From an uncultured Prevotellaceae bacterium (lineage in GTDB: Bacteria; Bacteroidota; Bacteroidia; Bacteroidales; Bacteroidaceae): a stretch of 64,000 bases of DNA. Location of the stretch: NCBI GenBank assembly GCA_902774815.1, contig CACYJV010000001.1, positions 124,001 to 188,000 of the forward strand. Reading direction: 5' to 3'. A model generated the notes under the pieces. The model was not told where the DNA came from. It worked only from the letters and a program-made list of their open reading frames with translations, and searched no databases. Positions 1-8,996 of the stretch are shown piece by piece. Both the position numbers and the translations under genes were made by a program. Position 1 is the first letter of the stretch. Each line of letters starts with the position of its first letter.

Positions 1-90
1 ATGGCGATGGCGTGGTTGGGCATCCACAAACACTGTGCCTAAGGTCAGCATCAGTGCAAAGATTATCAGTTTCTGTTTCATTGTTTTCAT
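1..90 (-). CDS. Secreted protein, 5' end only (hypothetical)
   Basis: The first 30 codons of a minus-strand gene that runs off the left edge of the window. The start codon is at 88-90. The peptide begins MKTMKQKLIIFALMLTLG and continues to VFVDAQ, a clear signal peptide with a basic start, a hydrophobic core and an A-x-A-like cleavage region, followed by a His/Arg-rich start of the mature part. The product is therefore exported, but too little is present to name a family. Confidence 0.6.
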   Translation of the reverse strand, partial: MKTMKQKLIIFALMLTLGTVFVDAQPRHRH

Positions 91-161
91 TTTTACTTGG
101 TGTTTTAATGCGTTCAACTTAAACTCTTTTCAGCCTTTTGACGCATTGCTCGCTTATAAAG

Positions 162-192
162 TTGCAAAGTAACGATTTTTTTTTTACCTTTG
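162..192 (+). promoter_or_regulatory. Bacteroidota-type promoter for the rRNA methyltransferase gene
   Basis: TTG at 162-164 and TACCTTTG at 185-192 are separated by 20 bases, matching the TTTG / TAnnTTTG promoter of Bacteroidota. Transcription should start near 197-199, leaving a leader of about 40 bases. Confidence 0.6.
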
Positions 193-237
193 CAAACGAT
201 AAGCCATAAAATGTGACCTTCACATTCAATGTACTCC

Positions 238-1548
238 ATGCAACTACCTGCCGCATTCACCGAACAAACACGCCTGTTGCTGGGCGACGAACGCTTCGAA
301 CGCTTCTTGAAAGCATTCGATGCCGAGCCTCCCGTGAGCATCAGGCTGAACCCACTCAAAGCCATAGATTTCCATGTGGCTGATGGCGAGCAGGTAGCGT
401 GGTGCCCTAATGGCTATTACCTGAACACAAGGCCCAATTTCACGTTCGATCCACTGCTCCATGCCGGCTGTTACTACGTGCAGGAAGCCTCATCGATGTT
501 CCTCGACGAGGTGCTTCGGCAGTGGCTACCCGCACTGACATCCATCGGCGAGACAAAGCTTGCCGACGGCGAACCTGCTTCTGGCACAGCCTGTCGGCCA
601 CTGATGGCACTCGACTTGTGTGCCGCACCTGGGGGCAAGTCGACCATTTTGCTCAGCCGATTGCCTGCAGGGAGCATCCTGATGAGCAACGAGCCCAACC
701 CGAAACGTGCCGACATACTGGCTGAAAACATTGCGAAATGGGGTTCAGACGCCTGCTTTGTCACCAATAACTATCCCCAACACTACCGCAAATCGAAACT
801 TTTGTTCGACATCATTTTGTGCGATGTACCTTGTTCGGGCGAGGGAATGTTCAGGAAAGACGCTGCCACAATCGACCAATGGAGCACGGACAACGTCGAG
901 AAGTGCTGGCGACTGCAACGCGACATCGTCGGTGATGCATGGCAATGCCTGCAACCGGGAGGACTGATGATATACAGTACCTGCACACTGAACACAAAAG
1001 AGAACGAGGAAAACATCCGTTGGGCAATGGAAGAATTGGGAGCTGAACCCCTGAGCGTGCAGATAAAAGAAGAATGGGGCGTCACCCCGTCCCTTCTCGC
1101 TGGTTTCGATGCGCCCGTCTACCGCTTTATTCCTGGTTTAGCTAGAGGTGAAGGACTGTTTATGTGCGTGATGAGGAAGCCAGGCAGGCTCAATGCCTCA
1201 TGTATCATGCCCCATTCGCAGAAGAAACCCAACTCGCTAAAAATTCCAAGTGTACTGAAGACGGTATCTACTTCGCTGCTTCAAAAGGATGAACCTCGGG
1301 GAGGAGTTCCTGATCGTGTTTCTTCTGTCCCCCTCACCTACTCTCAGGCCATCAGCTACCTGAGACGTGAGGCCATCACATTGCCTCCTGACGCTCCGCG
1401 CGGCGTGGTTGGCGTGAGCTACGAGGGGCAACTGCTCGGCTATGTCAAGAACATAGGAAACCGAGCCAACAACCTCTATCCCAAAGAGTGGCGCATCAAG
1501 AGCACATACCTGCCAGAAATGCCCCCGAAAGTTATCATTAAGAAATGA
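238..1548 (+). CDS. RsmF/NOL1-NOP2-Sun family rRNA (cytosine-C5) methyltransferase
   Basis: S-adenosylmethionine-dependent enzyme predicted to make 5-methylcytosine in rRNA. The SAM-binding motif DLCAAPGGKS lies near residue 126. The motif IV proline-cysteine is in DVPCSGEGMF near residue 195, and the motif VI catalytic cysteine is in YSTCTLNTKENE near residue 246. The last 70 residues (SYEGQLLGYVKNIG... to the end) resemble the PUA-like RNA-binding tail of RsmF-type enzymes. Length of 436 residues is normal. An ATG at 229 is also in frame, but the second ATG at 238 gives MQLPAAF, the usual start of the family. No ribosome-binding site is visible, as is common in this phylum. Which cytosine is modified cannot be read from the sequence. 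Confidence 0.88.
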   Translation: MQLPAAFTEQTRLLLGDERFERFLKAFDAEPPVSIRLNPLKAIDFHVADGEQVAWCPNGYYLNTRPNFTFDPLLHAGCYYVQEASSMFLDEVLRQWLPALTSIGETKLADGEPASGTACRPLMALDLCAAPGGKSTILLSRLPAGSILMSNEPNPKRADILAENIAKWGSDACFVTNNYPQHYRKSKLLFDIILCDVPCSGEGMFRKDAATIDQWSTDNVEKCWRLQRDIVGDAWQCLQPGGLMIYSTCTLNTKENEENIRWAMEELGAEPLSVQIKEEWGVTPSLLAGFDAPVYRFIPGLARGEGLFMCVMRKPGRLNASCIMPHSQKKPNSLKIPSVLKTVSTSLLQKDEPRGGVPDRVSSVPLTYSQAISYLRREAITLPPDAPRGVVGVSYEGQLLGYVKNIGNRANNLYPKEWRIKSTYLPEMPPKVIIKK

Positions 1549-1603
1549 AGAACCTATGGGTTCGTCAACATAAAGCTACCGATTATAAAACAAATACGTC
1601 ATC

Positions 1604-2422
1604 ATGAAACAATATCTCGACATCCTCAACCGAATCCTGACTGAAGGTTCGCAGAAGGGAGACCGCACCGGCACAGGCACGCTGAGCATCTTTGGAACAC
1701 AAAGCCGATACAATCTTGACGACGGCTTCCCTCTGCTCACAACCAAGAAGCTGCATCTGAAGTCCATTATCTATGAGTTGCTGTGGTTCCTTAAGGGCGA
1801 CACCAACGTGAAATACCTGCAAGAGCATGGCGTACGCATATGGAACGAGTGGGCAGATGCCGATGGCGAGCTTGGACCTGTCTATGGTCATCAGTGGAGG
1901 TCATGGCCTGACTATCAGGGAGGTACCATCGACCAGATTCAAATGGTATTGGACCAGCTGAAAAACAATCCCGACTCGCGTCGCATGATCGTCTCTGCAT
2001 GGAACGTGGCTGAGGTTAACAGCATGGCATTACCTCCTTGCCACACCATATTCCAGTTCTACACGTCACCTATCGAAACGGAACATGGACCTTCCCGACG
2101 ACTGTCGCTGCAGCTATATCAGCGCTCGGCCGACACATTCCTTGGCGTTCCGTTCAACATAGCCAGCTATGCACTTCTGCTAATGATGATGGCCCAGGTC
2201 ACAGGCTATCAGGCTGGCGACTTCATCCATACCACTGGCGACACCCATCTCTACCTGAACCACCTCGACCAAGCCCGACTTCAGCTGACTCGTGAGCCCC
2301 GACCGCTGCCCCATATGCGGCTGAATCCCGACGTGAAGTCGCTCTTCGACTTCCAGTATGAGGACTTCCAGCTCGAGGACTACGACCCATGGCCACACAT
2401 CAAGGCCGATGTGAGCGTCTGA
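1604..2422 (+). CDS. thyA: Thymidylate synthase
   Basis: Converts dUMP and methylene-tetrahydrofolate to dTMP and dihydrofolate. The N-terminal RTGTGT motif, the [11 protein letters not shown] segment, the catalytic cysteine at residue 146 in ALPPCHT, and the [21 protein letters not shown] segment are all canonical. At 272 residues it is slightly longer than the E. coli enzyme (264). The difference comes mostly from a short insertion ([12 protein letters not shown]) between the catalytic strand and the QLYQRS motif, and the end is ADVSV instead of APVAV. It follows the methyltransferase gene by 55 bases on the same strand. A 22-bp-period repeat array begins 3 bases after its stop codon. Confidence 0.97.
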   Translation: MKQYLDILNRILTEGSQKGDRTGTGTLSIFGTQSRYNLDDGFPLLTTKKLHLKSIIYELLWFLKGDTNVKYLQEHGVRIWNEWADADGELGPVYGHQWRSWPDYQGGTIDQIQMVLDQLKNNPDSRRMIVSAWNVAEVNSMALPPCHTIFQFYTSPIETEHGPSRRLSLQLYQRSADTFLGVPFNIASYALLLMMMAQVTGYQAGDFIHTTGDTHLYLNHLDQARLQLTREPRPLPHMRLNPDVKSLFDFQYEDFQLEDYDPWPHIKADVSV

Positions 2423-2424
2423 TG

Positions 2425-2645
2425 GCATACCGACAGCTTTCGAAAAGCATAGGTTTACACTACAAAAAGCACTGGTTTACACTACAAAAGGCATAGGTTT
2501 TATACTACATAATGCATAGGCTTACTTGCTTAAAAGCATAGGTTTACACCATAAAAACCAATGGTTTGCATCGTACAAACCATTGGTTTTTCGTATCCAG
2601 ACCATTGAGTTACGAGCGGGAAAGCATCACGTCCAAAACTCTTTC
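2425..2645. repeat. 22-bp-period degenerate tandem array A (about 10 units)
   Basis: A recurring core (GCATAGG and variants GCACTGG, CCAATGG, CCATTGG) begins at 2425, 2447, 2469, 2491, 2514, 2536, 2558, 2580, 2602 and 2624. All steps are 22 bases except one of 23. Typical units read AAAAGCATAGGTTTACAC followed by TAC. Two units (2555-2590) contain the palindromes AAACCAATGGTTT and AAACCATTGGTTT. The array fills the whole gap between the stop codons of thyA (+) and the convergent zinc-ribbon gene (-), and its last unit reaches into the 3' end of the latter. Spacer and core both vary, so it is not a CRISPR. Confidence 0.8.
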
Positions 2646-2920
2646 TCGCCCGTCGGCTCCATCTCAGCCTGGCACTTGGGGCAAGTCTTCATGTCCCAAA
2701 TGCGGATGTTATCGCTGCCACAATTCAGGCAAAGCCGCCCTACCTCACTCCGATAGGAAGGTGCCACATCGGCAATGATGCCGCCGACGACAATATTCTG
2801 CACCGATTTGCAGTCGGGGCAGCTCATGGGCGTGATTTGTTGCCTGAACAGTCCACGTCCTTCGTACACATCGGCTTCGTATCCACAAGCCTTACAGCGG
2901 TATTTCAGTTTCCAAGCCAT
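2627..2920 (-). CDS. Small double zinc-ribbon protein
   Basis: A 97-residue protein with four CxxC pairs (CKAC, CPDC, CLNC, CPKC), consistent with two zinc ribbons binding one zinc each. No other domain, signal peptide or membrane span is present. The frame opens at 3010, but ATG at 2918-2920 gives MAWKLKYRCKACGY, where the first ribbon begins immediately, so that start is preferred. The protein family is not one I can name with a function; zinc ribbons of this size often bind nucleic acid or another protein. It is convergent to thyA, with repeat array A lying between them. Confidence 0.75.
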   Translation of the reverse strand: MAWKLKYRCKACGYEADVYEGRGLFRQQITPMSCPDCKSVQNIVVGGIIADVAPSYRSEVGRLCLNCGSDNIRIWDMKTCPKCQAEMEPTGEKEFWT

Positions 2921-3104
2921 TGCCGTAAAGTAGAAAACAGAGAGCAAACTCACTCCTTTCCGTAAGGCAAAGGTAGTCATTTTCCGGCAAAAACCGCTCC
3001 TTTTACTCATTTAATTGCACTATGACGCAATATTCGTGACCACGAACGCACATCACAAACGTGACAGACAAAGGAACATCGGCAGGGAAAAACCCAAACA
3101 AAAA

Positions 3105-3136
3105 TTTGGTTTTTCCACCGCTTCGTCGTACCTTTG
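3105..3136 (+). promoter_or_regulatory. mutS2 promoter, predicted leaderless transcript
   Basis: TTTG near 3105 and TACCTTTG at 3129-3136 form a Bacteroidota promoter with about 20 bases between the elements. Only four bases (CACT) separate the -7 box from the ATG at 3141, so transcription should begin at or next to the start codon. Confidence 0.6.
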
Positions 3137-3140
3137 CACT

Positions 3141-5714
3141 ATGATTTACCCGAAAGACTTTGAAACCAAAATAGGATTTGCCGAAATAAGGCGTCTGCTG
3201 AGGGGCGAATGTCTGTCCACACTGGGCAGCGAACGCGTCGATCAGATAGCATTTTCGGCCGATGCCGACGTGGTGAACGAGTGGTTGCGCCAAGTTAGCG
3301 AGTTTCGTCGCATCCAGGAAGAGGAGGACGATTTCCCGCTAAACTACTTCTTCGACGTGCGTGCCTCTGTGGCTCGCGTGCGTCTGGAGAATACTCACCT
3401 CGAGGAAAACGAGCTCTTTGACCTGCGCCGCTCACTGGAAACCATCCACGACATCGTGACGTTTCTGAGGCGAGGCCATGAAGAAGCCGGCCTTCAAGAA
3501 AGTCATGAGCACGACTATCCAGCACTGTGCCGACTGACAGAGGGCGTCAGTACCTTCCCTAACCTGGTGCGTCGCATCGACCAACTGCTTGACAAATTCG
3601 GTCACTTGCGCGACAATGCCTCGCCCGAACTGCTGCATATCCGACAAACTCTGACGCGTACAGAGGGCAGTATCTCACGTACGCTTCATGCCATTCTGCG
3701 TGCTGCACAAAGCGAAGGTGTGGTCGACAAGGACGCAGCGCCCACCATGCGCGACGGACGATTGGTCATACCCGTTGCGCCTGGCCTGAAAAGGAAGATC
3801 AAAGGCATCGTCCACGATGAGTCCGCATCGGGACGCACCGTGTTTATTGAACCTACTGAAGTCGTAGAGGCCAACAATAAGATACGCGAACTGGAGGCTG
3901 AGGAGCGACGTGAGGTCATTCGCATCCTGACAGAGTTCAGCAAAGAGGTGCGTCCACACGTGAGTGAGATCCTGGCATCCTATCAGTTCCTGGCCGCCAT
4001 CGACCTGATTCGCGCCAAGGCTGAACTGGCCCGGCAGATGAAAGCCATTGAACCCAATGTTGGAAAAAAGCCACATATCGACTGGATACGTGCCATCCAC
4101 CCACTGCTACAGAACTCGTTGGAAAAACAAGGCAAGCAGGTGGTACCGCTGGACATCCGACTGGAAGGACAGGACACAGGCGGTCGTCTGCTCATCATAT
4201 CAGGACCCAATGCCGGAGGAAAGTCCGTATGCCTGAAAACGGCTGGTTTGCTTCAATATATGGTGCAGTGTGGCCTCTCTATCCCCATGAGTGAGCGTTC
4301 GCAAGTGGGTGTTTTCCAAGACATTATGATTGACATAGGCGACGAACAGAGCATCGAGAACGACCTGTCTACCTACTCCAGCCATCTACTGAACATGAAG
4401 CACATGATGCGGCAAGCCAATGAGCATACTCTGCTACTGATTGACGAGTTTGGAGGCGGCACCGAGCCACAAATAGGAGGTGCCATTGCCGAAGCCGTGT
4501 TGAAGCAATTTTGGAAGAAGAAGGCCTTTGGCATCATCACGACACACTATCAGAACCTGAAACACTTTGCCGAAGACCACCCAGGCGTGGTCAATGGCGC
4601 CATGCTCTACGACCGTCACCAGATGCAGGCACTCTTCCAACTGAGCATCGGGCAGCCCGGCTCGTCGTTTGCCATAGAGATAGCACGCAAAACGGGCATC
4701 CCTGAAGACGTCATCAAGGACGCTTCGGAAATCGTTGGCAGTGACTACATACAGAGCGACAAGTACCTGCAGGACATCGTGCGCGACAAACGCTACTGGG
4801 AAGGTAAACGACAGACCATTCACCAGCGCGAGAAGGACATGGAACGTACCATTGAACGCTACGAAAGCGACCTTTCCGACATCGAACAGAGCAGGAAAGA
4901 GATTCTAAGGCGTGCGCAAGAACAAGCCGAAGAACTCTTGCGCGAAAGCAACAAACGCATAGAGAACGCTATCCGTGAAATTCGCGAGAGTCAGGCACAG
5001 AAAGAGGAAACGCGTCGCATACGTGAAGAGTTGGAGGCATTCCGTGCCGACATCCAAGACATTGATACGCGTGCCGAGGACGAGAAGATTGCCAAGAAGA
5101 TAGCACAACTTCAGGCTCGCAAGGAGCGTAAAGAGAAGAGGAGAAAGGAAAAGAGCCTTGCCCAAGCACAACAACAGGAAGGTGCTCAAGATGGCTCATC
5201 GCAGAAGGGAACCACAGCTACACCCGCTGCAAAAGATACGTTTGCCGTTGGCGACACAGTCCGTATCAAAGGGTCACAGTCCATTGGAAACATTGAAAGC
5301 GTCAATGGAAAGATGGCAACTGTCATCTTTGGCGGCATGCGCACGAAGATGCGGCTCGAAAGACTGGAGCATGCAACGGAAACAAAGTCGAAGACTGAAG
5401 ACCGAAAGGAAAGCCTCAACGCTTACAACATCAGTCGCGAGACGCGCGAAACCATTGATGCCCACCGCCAAAACTTCCGTCAGGATCTCGACGTGCGCGG
5501 CATGCGTGGCGACGAAGCACTGAATGCCGTCACCTACTTCATTGACGATGCCATCCTAATGGGCATGAGTCGTGTACGAATCCTGCATGGAAAGGGCAAT
5601 GGAATTCTCCGGCAGTTGATCAGGCAGTATCTCTCCACGGTGCCCAACGTTACCCATTTCGCCGACGAACACGTACAGTTCGGTGGTGCAGGAATTACGG
5701 TTGTCGACCTGTAA
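3141..5714 (+). CDS. mutS2: Endonuclease MutS2
   Basis: MutS-family ATPase with a C-terminal Smr nuclease domain, 857 residues. Order of parts: MutS core and lever helices (about 1-320), ATPase domain with Walker A GPNAGGKS at residues 355-362 and Walker B LLIDEFGGGT, a long charged coiled coil (about 530-680), a KOW-like segment, and the Smr domain with LDVRG near 783 and HGKGNG near 816. In other bacteria MutS2 restrains recombination or splits collided ribosomes; the sequence does not say which applies here. The frame extends upstream to 3015, but ATG at 3141 gives MIYPKDFETKIGF, the usual start, and a promoter sits right in front of it. It lacks the mismatch-recognition domain of MutS1. 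Confidence 0.95.
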   Translation: MIYPKDFETKIGFAEIRRLLRGECLSTLGSERVDQIAFSADADVVNEWLRQVSEFRRIQEEEDDFPLNYFFDVRASVARVRLENTHLEENELFDLRRSLETIHDIVTFLRRGHEEAGLQESHEHDYPALCRLTEGVSTFPNLVRRIDQLLDKFGHLRDNASPELLHIRQTLTRTEGSISRTLHAILRAAQSEGVVDKDAAPTMRDGRLVIPVAPGLKRKIKGIVHDESASGRTVFIEPTEVVEANNKIRELEAEERREVIRILTEFSKEVRPHVSEILASYQFLAAIDLIRAKAELARQMKAIEPNVGKKPHIDWIRAIHPLLQNSLEKQGKQVVPLDIRLEGQDTGGRLLIISGPNAGGKSVCLKTAGLLQYMVQCGLSIPMSERSQVGVFQDIMIDIGDEQSIENDLSTYSSHLLNMKHMMRQANEHTLLLIDEFGGGTEPQIGGAIAEAVLKQFWKKKAFGIITTHYQNLKHFAEDHPGVVNGAMLYDRHQMQALFQLSIGQPGSSFAIEIARKTGIPEDVIKDASEIVGSDYIQSDKYLQDIVRDKRYWEGKRQTIHQREKDMERTIERYESDLSDIEQSRKEILRRAQEQAEELLRESNKRIENAIREIRESQAQKEETRRIREELEAFRADIQDIDTRAEDEKIAKKIAQLQARKERKEKRRKEKSLAQAQQQEGAQDGSSQKGTTATPAAKDTFAVGDTVRIKGSQSIGNIESVNGKMATVIFGGMRTKMRLERLEHATETKSKTEDRKESLNAYNISRETRETIDAHRQNFRQDLDVRGMRGDEALNAVTYFIDDAILMGMSRVRILHGKGNGILRQLIRQYLSTVPNVTHFADEHVQFGGAGITVVDL

Positions 5715-5756
5715 TGAGTGAATTGCAAAAACGAAATGCTAAATAAAGGAACAACT

Positions 5757-7061
5757 ATGAAGCGAATCATTCTACTAACCTTTGCCATCGTCAGCACATT
5801 AGGCATGTGGGCGCAGGGCTATCAGCCTTCGGAAGCCATACAACGGGCGCAACGCGAGTTTCAAGACAAGAAGTTCGGAATCTTCCTCCATTGGGGCATC
5901 TACTCCATGCTTGGTCAAGGCGAGTGGGTGATGCAGAATCGGAACATTAACTACAAGGAATATCCAAAGATTGCCAATGGTTTCTACCCCTCAAAGTTCA
6001 ATGCTGACGAATGGGTGCAAGCCATTAAGGCTTCGGGTGCCAAGTATATCACCATCACCTCACGCCACCACGATGGTTTCTCCATGTGGAATTCGGCTGC
6101 AAGCGACTACAACATCGTGAAGGCAACGCCCTTCAAGCGCGACGTACTGAAGGAACTCAGCGATGCATGCCAACGACATGGCATCGCATTGCACTTCTAC
6201 TACTCTCATCTCGATTGGGGACGTCTCGATTATCCGCTTGGACGCACTGGATTGGGCACGGGTAGACCTAAGGACAAGCAAGACTGGAAGCACTACCAAC
6301 AGTTCATGAACGACCAACTGACTGAATTGCTCACCCAATATGGCCCCATTGGCGCCATTTGGTTCGATGGTGTGTGGGATCACGACAGCGACCCGACGCC
6401 GTTCGACTGGGAGTTGCGCCCACAATACGACCTCATCCATAGGCTTCAACCTTCGTGTCTGGTGGCCAATAACCACCACCTTGTGCCTTTCGACGGTGAG
6501 GACGTGCAGATATTCGAACGCGATCTGCCTGGTGAAAACAAGGCGGGTTACTCTGGCGAGAATGGCATTAGCAAGACGCTACCATTGGAATCGTGCGAAA
6601 CGATGAACCGTACATGGGGCTATAACATCACCGATTCGCTCTACAAGACACCGCGACAGATTATCCATCTGCTCGTTGGAGCCGCTGGTCGCAATGCCAA
6701 CCTGTTGCTGAACATCGGCCCTGAGCCCAATGGTGAACTGCCTGCCGAAGCCGTAAGCAGGCTGAAAGCAGTTGGAGAATGGATGAACCAGTATGGAGAA
6801 ACCATCTATGGAACGCGCGGAGGCGAAGTTGAGCCTCATCCATGGGGTGTGACCACTAGACGCGACAATCGACTTTTCGTGCATATCCTTGACCTAAACG
6901 ACCAAGGTTTGTTCCTCCCTCTTAATAATAATAAGGTGAAACGAGCCTGCGAATACCTGAGCCGCAAAACCGTGAAGTTTACCCGAGTCGATGGAGGCAT
7001 AGCCTTGCAACTCAGCAAAAAGCCCACTGAGATTGACTACGTGGTGGAATTGGAGTTCTAA
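5757..7061 (+). CDS. Secreted alpha-L-fucosidase (GH29)
   Basis: Predicted to release alpha-linked L-fucose from host or plant glycans. The signal peptide MKRIILLTFAIVSTLGMWAQ ends at residue 20. GH29 landmarks are FGIFLHWGIYS near 40-50, YITITSRHHDGFSMW, and the nucleophile aspartate at residue 204 in AIWFDGVW. At 434 residues it is a bare catalytic domain with a short C-terminal beta part and no carbohydrate-binding module. The start at 5757 is preceded by AAAGGA, one of the few Shine-Dalgarno-like sites here, and lies 42 bases after mutS2. A GH29 enzyme of this size is periplasmic or surface-attached; no lipobox is seen. Confidence 0.92.
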   Translation: MKRIILLTFAIVSTLGMWAQGYQPSEAIQRAQREFQDKKFGIFLHWGIYSMLGQGEWVMQNRNINYKEYPKIANGFYPSKFNADEWVQAIKASGAKYITITSRHHDGFSMWNSAASDYNIVKATPFKRDVLKELSDACQRHGIALHFYYSHLDWGRLDYPLGRTGLGTGRPKDKQDWKHYQQFMNDQLTELLTQYGPIGAIWFDGVWDHDSDPTPFDWELRPQYDLIHRLQPSCLVANNHHLVPFDGEDVQIFERDLPGENKAGYSGENGISKTLPLESCETMNRTWGYNITDSLYKTPRQIIHLLVGAAGRNANLLLNIGPEPNGELPAEAVSRLKAVGEWMNQYGETIYGTRGGEVEPHPWGVTTRRDNRLFVHILDLNDQGLFLPLNNNKVKRACEYLSRKTVKFTRVDGGIALQLSKKPTEIDYVVELEF

Positions 7062-7104
7062 CGCATAGCATTTGAACTTATAAAAAGCACATCTACATAT
7101 ACAA

Positions 7105-7145
7105 AAACAGTTAGGGACGCGGCAACTCCGTGTCCCTAACTGTTT
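7105..7145. terminator. Hairpin terminator between convergent genes
   Basis: A 14-bp perfect stem (7105-7118 with 7132-7145; AAACAGTTAGGGAC) and a 13-base loop. On the minus strand it is followed by a short T run. It separates the fucosidase gene (+) from the HU-LysM gene (-) and probably serves both. Confidence 0.75.
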
Positions 7146-7166
7146 CAACGATAAGCCATCAGGCTC

Positions 7167-8996
7167 TTATTTCGTTGATTTCTTGAGCTTCAGTGCAGGA
7201 ATCTTCACTTTCTGGCCAGCGGTTACAGTCTTGATACCGCCATTCACGGCTTCGACATAGCACTCCATGCCAGGACCAAGATATGCCTTGCTGATGCTTG
7301 CAAGCGTCTGTCCCTGACGAACGGTGACCGTTTCGGCAACGCCAGTGATGATGTATGCGCCAGTTCGCACACGTGGATCTTCATTATACTTACCCTGTGA
7401 AGCCTGATTGGTGGAAGTTTTGGCAGCGGCAGCCTTCTTCGCAGCCTCGGCTTGTGCCTTCCTGGCAGCTTCGGCCTTTGCCTTCTTAGCGGCTTCTTCC
7501 TGAGCTTTCTTTGCTGCTTCAGCCTGTGCACGCTGGCGAGCGGCCTCTTGTTGACGTGCCTGCTCAGCCTGACGGGCTTGTTCTGCCTGTCGGGCAGCAA
7601 GCTTAGCTTGTCTTTCCTCTTCCAGTTTACGCTCTGCTTCGGCACGCTTTGCGTCGTCCTGCTTCTTCAACTCATTGGCTTTCTGCTCCTCCTCCATCTC
7701 CTTAACGCGCTTGTCGTGTTCAGCTATGCGCCTCTCAACATCGGCACGGGTCAAAGAATCGTTCGACGGGGTTGCTTGAGCATTGGCCGCAACCTGATGC
7801 TGAGCATCGTGCTTCAGCTTGTCGGCATCGTTTGCCGTGATTTGAGCTACAAGACTTTCGATGCGTTGGTCGCGCTCCTGAATCTTCTTGTACAGGTAAA
7901 AGCACCCGAACAAGCCAAGAGCCAGCAAGCAAACCATACCAGCCACCAATCCCTTAACCAGCCGTTCTTTGTTGGTGAGTTTCTTCTTGAGTTTTTTCAC
8001 AGCCTTTTCAGGATAGACAGGATAACCATACTCGTCGTATTTAACGACGCTTTCATCAATTTCACTCATTTGTTCAGTATCATTTAGTTTCGTAATATTT
8101 TTATCTTGTTCGTTCGATTCTGCAGGAGAATTCTCTTCGTCGCCAACAATCTCCACAAGAGGCATCAAGCGTTGTGAATCCACTTCTGAGGTTTCCGATA
8201 CAGCCTCGGTAGGTACATCATCTTCTGCCGAAGGCTCAGCAACTTCGACCATAAGGTCCATCTTTTCCTCGCTTGTTTCTATGGGTTCGTCCTGCGTTTC
8301 AACAGGTTTCTCAACAGGTTCAACCGCTTCCTCTTTGGACTTATCAACCTCATTGATTGGCTCAGCAAGTTCATTGATTGGTTCAATGGGGGCCTCTGCT
8401 GGCTCAACGAGTTCCTCTATGGGGTGCTTTACAGCATCATCTTGAGGTGCAACGACTTCCTCTTGAAGTGTAACAGCGTCCTCCAGATGCTCAACTACTT
8501 TCTCCTGAGATGCAACGACTTCCTCCTGAGGCTCAATAGACTCCTTCTGCAACTCTACAACTTCCTCTTTTGGCTCTGCAGATTCAGAAACGGCCTCTTT
8601 ATGAACTGGTTGGACCGAGTCATCAGCATCCGTTTGCGAATCATTATCAGCATATCGTCGGTCAATTTCGTCGAAGTTAACACCTTCTTTCACCACAACG
8701 GTCTCGAACTGAGCAAATGGACGGTTGACCAAGTCACGCATGGAAGCATCGGGAGTGAACGAGATTTTCTCTCTTCCATCGATAAGGATACGCTCACCTG
8801 TATTCACGTTGACGCTCTCACGGGCATTGACACTCGTCACCTTGAACGTACCGAGCCCCTTAACCTTCAGTGTTTTTTCGTAATGCAGAGCATCGTTCAT
8901 CACATCCACCATGCTGGCGACGAATTTATCGGCCTCAGCTTTGCTGATGCCAAGCTTATTGGCCATGGAAGCGGCTATATCGGTAAGTTTAACCAT
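7167..8996 (-). CDS. HU-type DNA-binding domain / transmembrane / LysM fusion protein
   Basis: A 609-residue protein with an unusual order of parts. Residues 1-92 form an HU/IHF fold with its DNA-binding arm around 56-75, though the arm has NVNTG where HU proteins carry the intercalating proline (NPxTG). Residues 100-320 are an acidic Glu/Pro/Val-rich linker. A basic patch at 331-348 precedes one membrane helix at about 348-369, placing the N-terminus in the cytoplasm. Residues 413-525 are an Ala/Lys/Glu/Gln-rich coiled coil on the periplasmic side. Residues 553-601 form a LysM domain (VRQGQTLASISKAYLG), a peptidoglycan binder. The start overlaps the preceding HU gene by 8 bases. I infer a link between chromosome and cell wall; the domains are seen, the tethering role is not proven. 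Confidence 0.88.
   Translation of the reverse strand: MVKLTDIAASMANKLGISKAEADKFVASMVDVMNDALHYEKTLKVKGLGTFKVTSVNARESVNVNTGERILIDGREKISFTPDASMRDLVNRPFAQFETVVVKEGVNFDEIDRRYADNDSQTDADDSVQPVHKEAVSESAEPKEEVVELQKESIEPQEEVVASQEKVVEHLEDAVTLQEEVVAPQDDAVKHPIEELVEPAEAPIEPINELAEPINEVDKSKEEAVEPVEKPVETQDEPIETSEEKMDLMVEVAEPSAEDDVPTEAVSETSEVDSQRLMPLVEIVGDEENSPAESNEQDKNITKLNDTEQMSEIDESVVKYDEYGYPVYPEKAVKKLKKKLTNKERLVKGLVAGMVCLLALGLFGCFYLYKKIQERDQRIESLVAQITANDADKLKHDAQHQVAANAQATPSNDSLTRADVERRIAEHDKRVKEMEEEQKANELKKQDDAKRAEAERKLEEERQAKLAARQAEQARQAEQARQQEAARQRAQAEAAKKAQEEAAKKAKAEAARKAQAEAAKKAAAAKTSTNQASQGKYNEDPRVRTGAYIITGVAETVTVRQGQTLASISKAYLGPGMECYVEAVNGGIKTVTAGQKVKIPALKLKKSTK

Noticed and set aside
7060-7104. Possible two-unit relic of the 22-bp arrays (GCATAGC and GCACATC)
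   Set aside because: The two words are 24 bases apart and only two are present, so chance is a sufficient explanation.
8100-8640. Frameshift or repeat expansion in the Glu-rich linker of the HU-LysM protein
   Set aside because: The frame is open throughout and the repeats are degenerate at DNA level; the linker reads as a normal acidic disordered segment.
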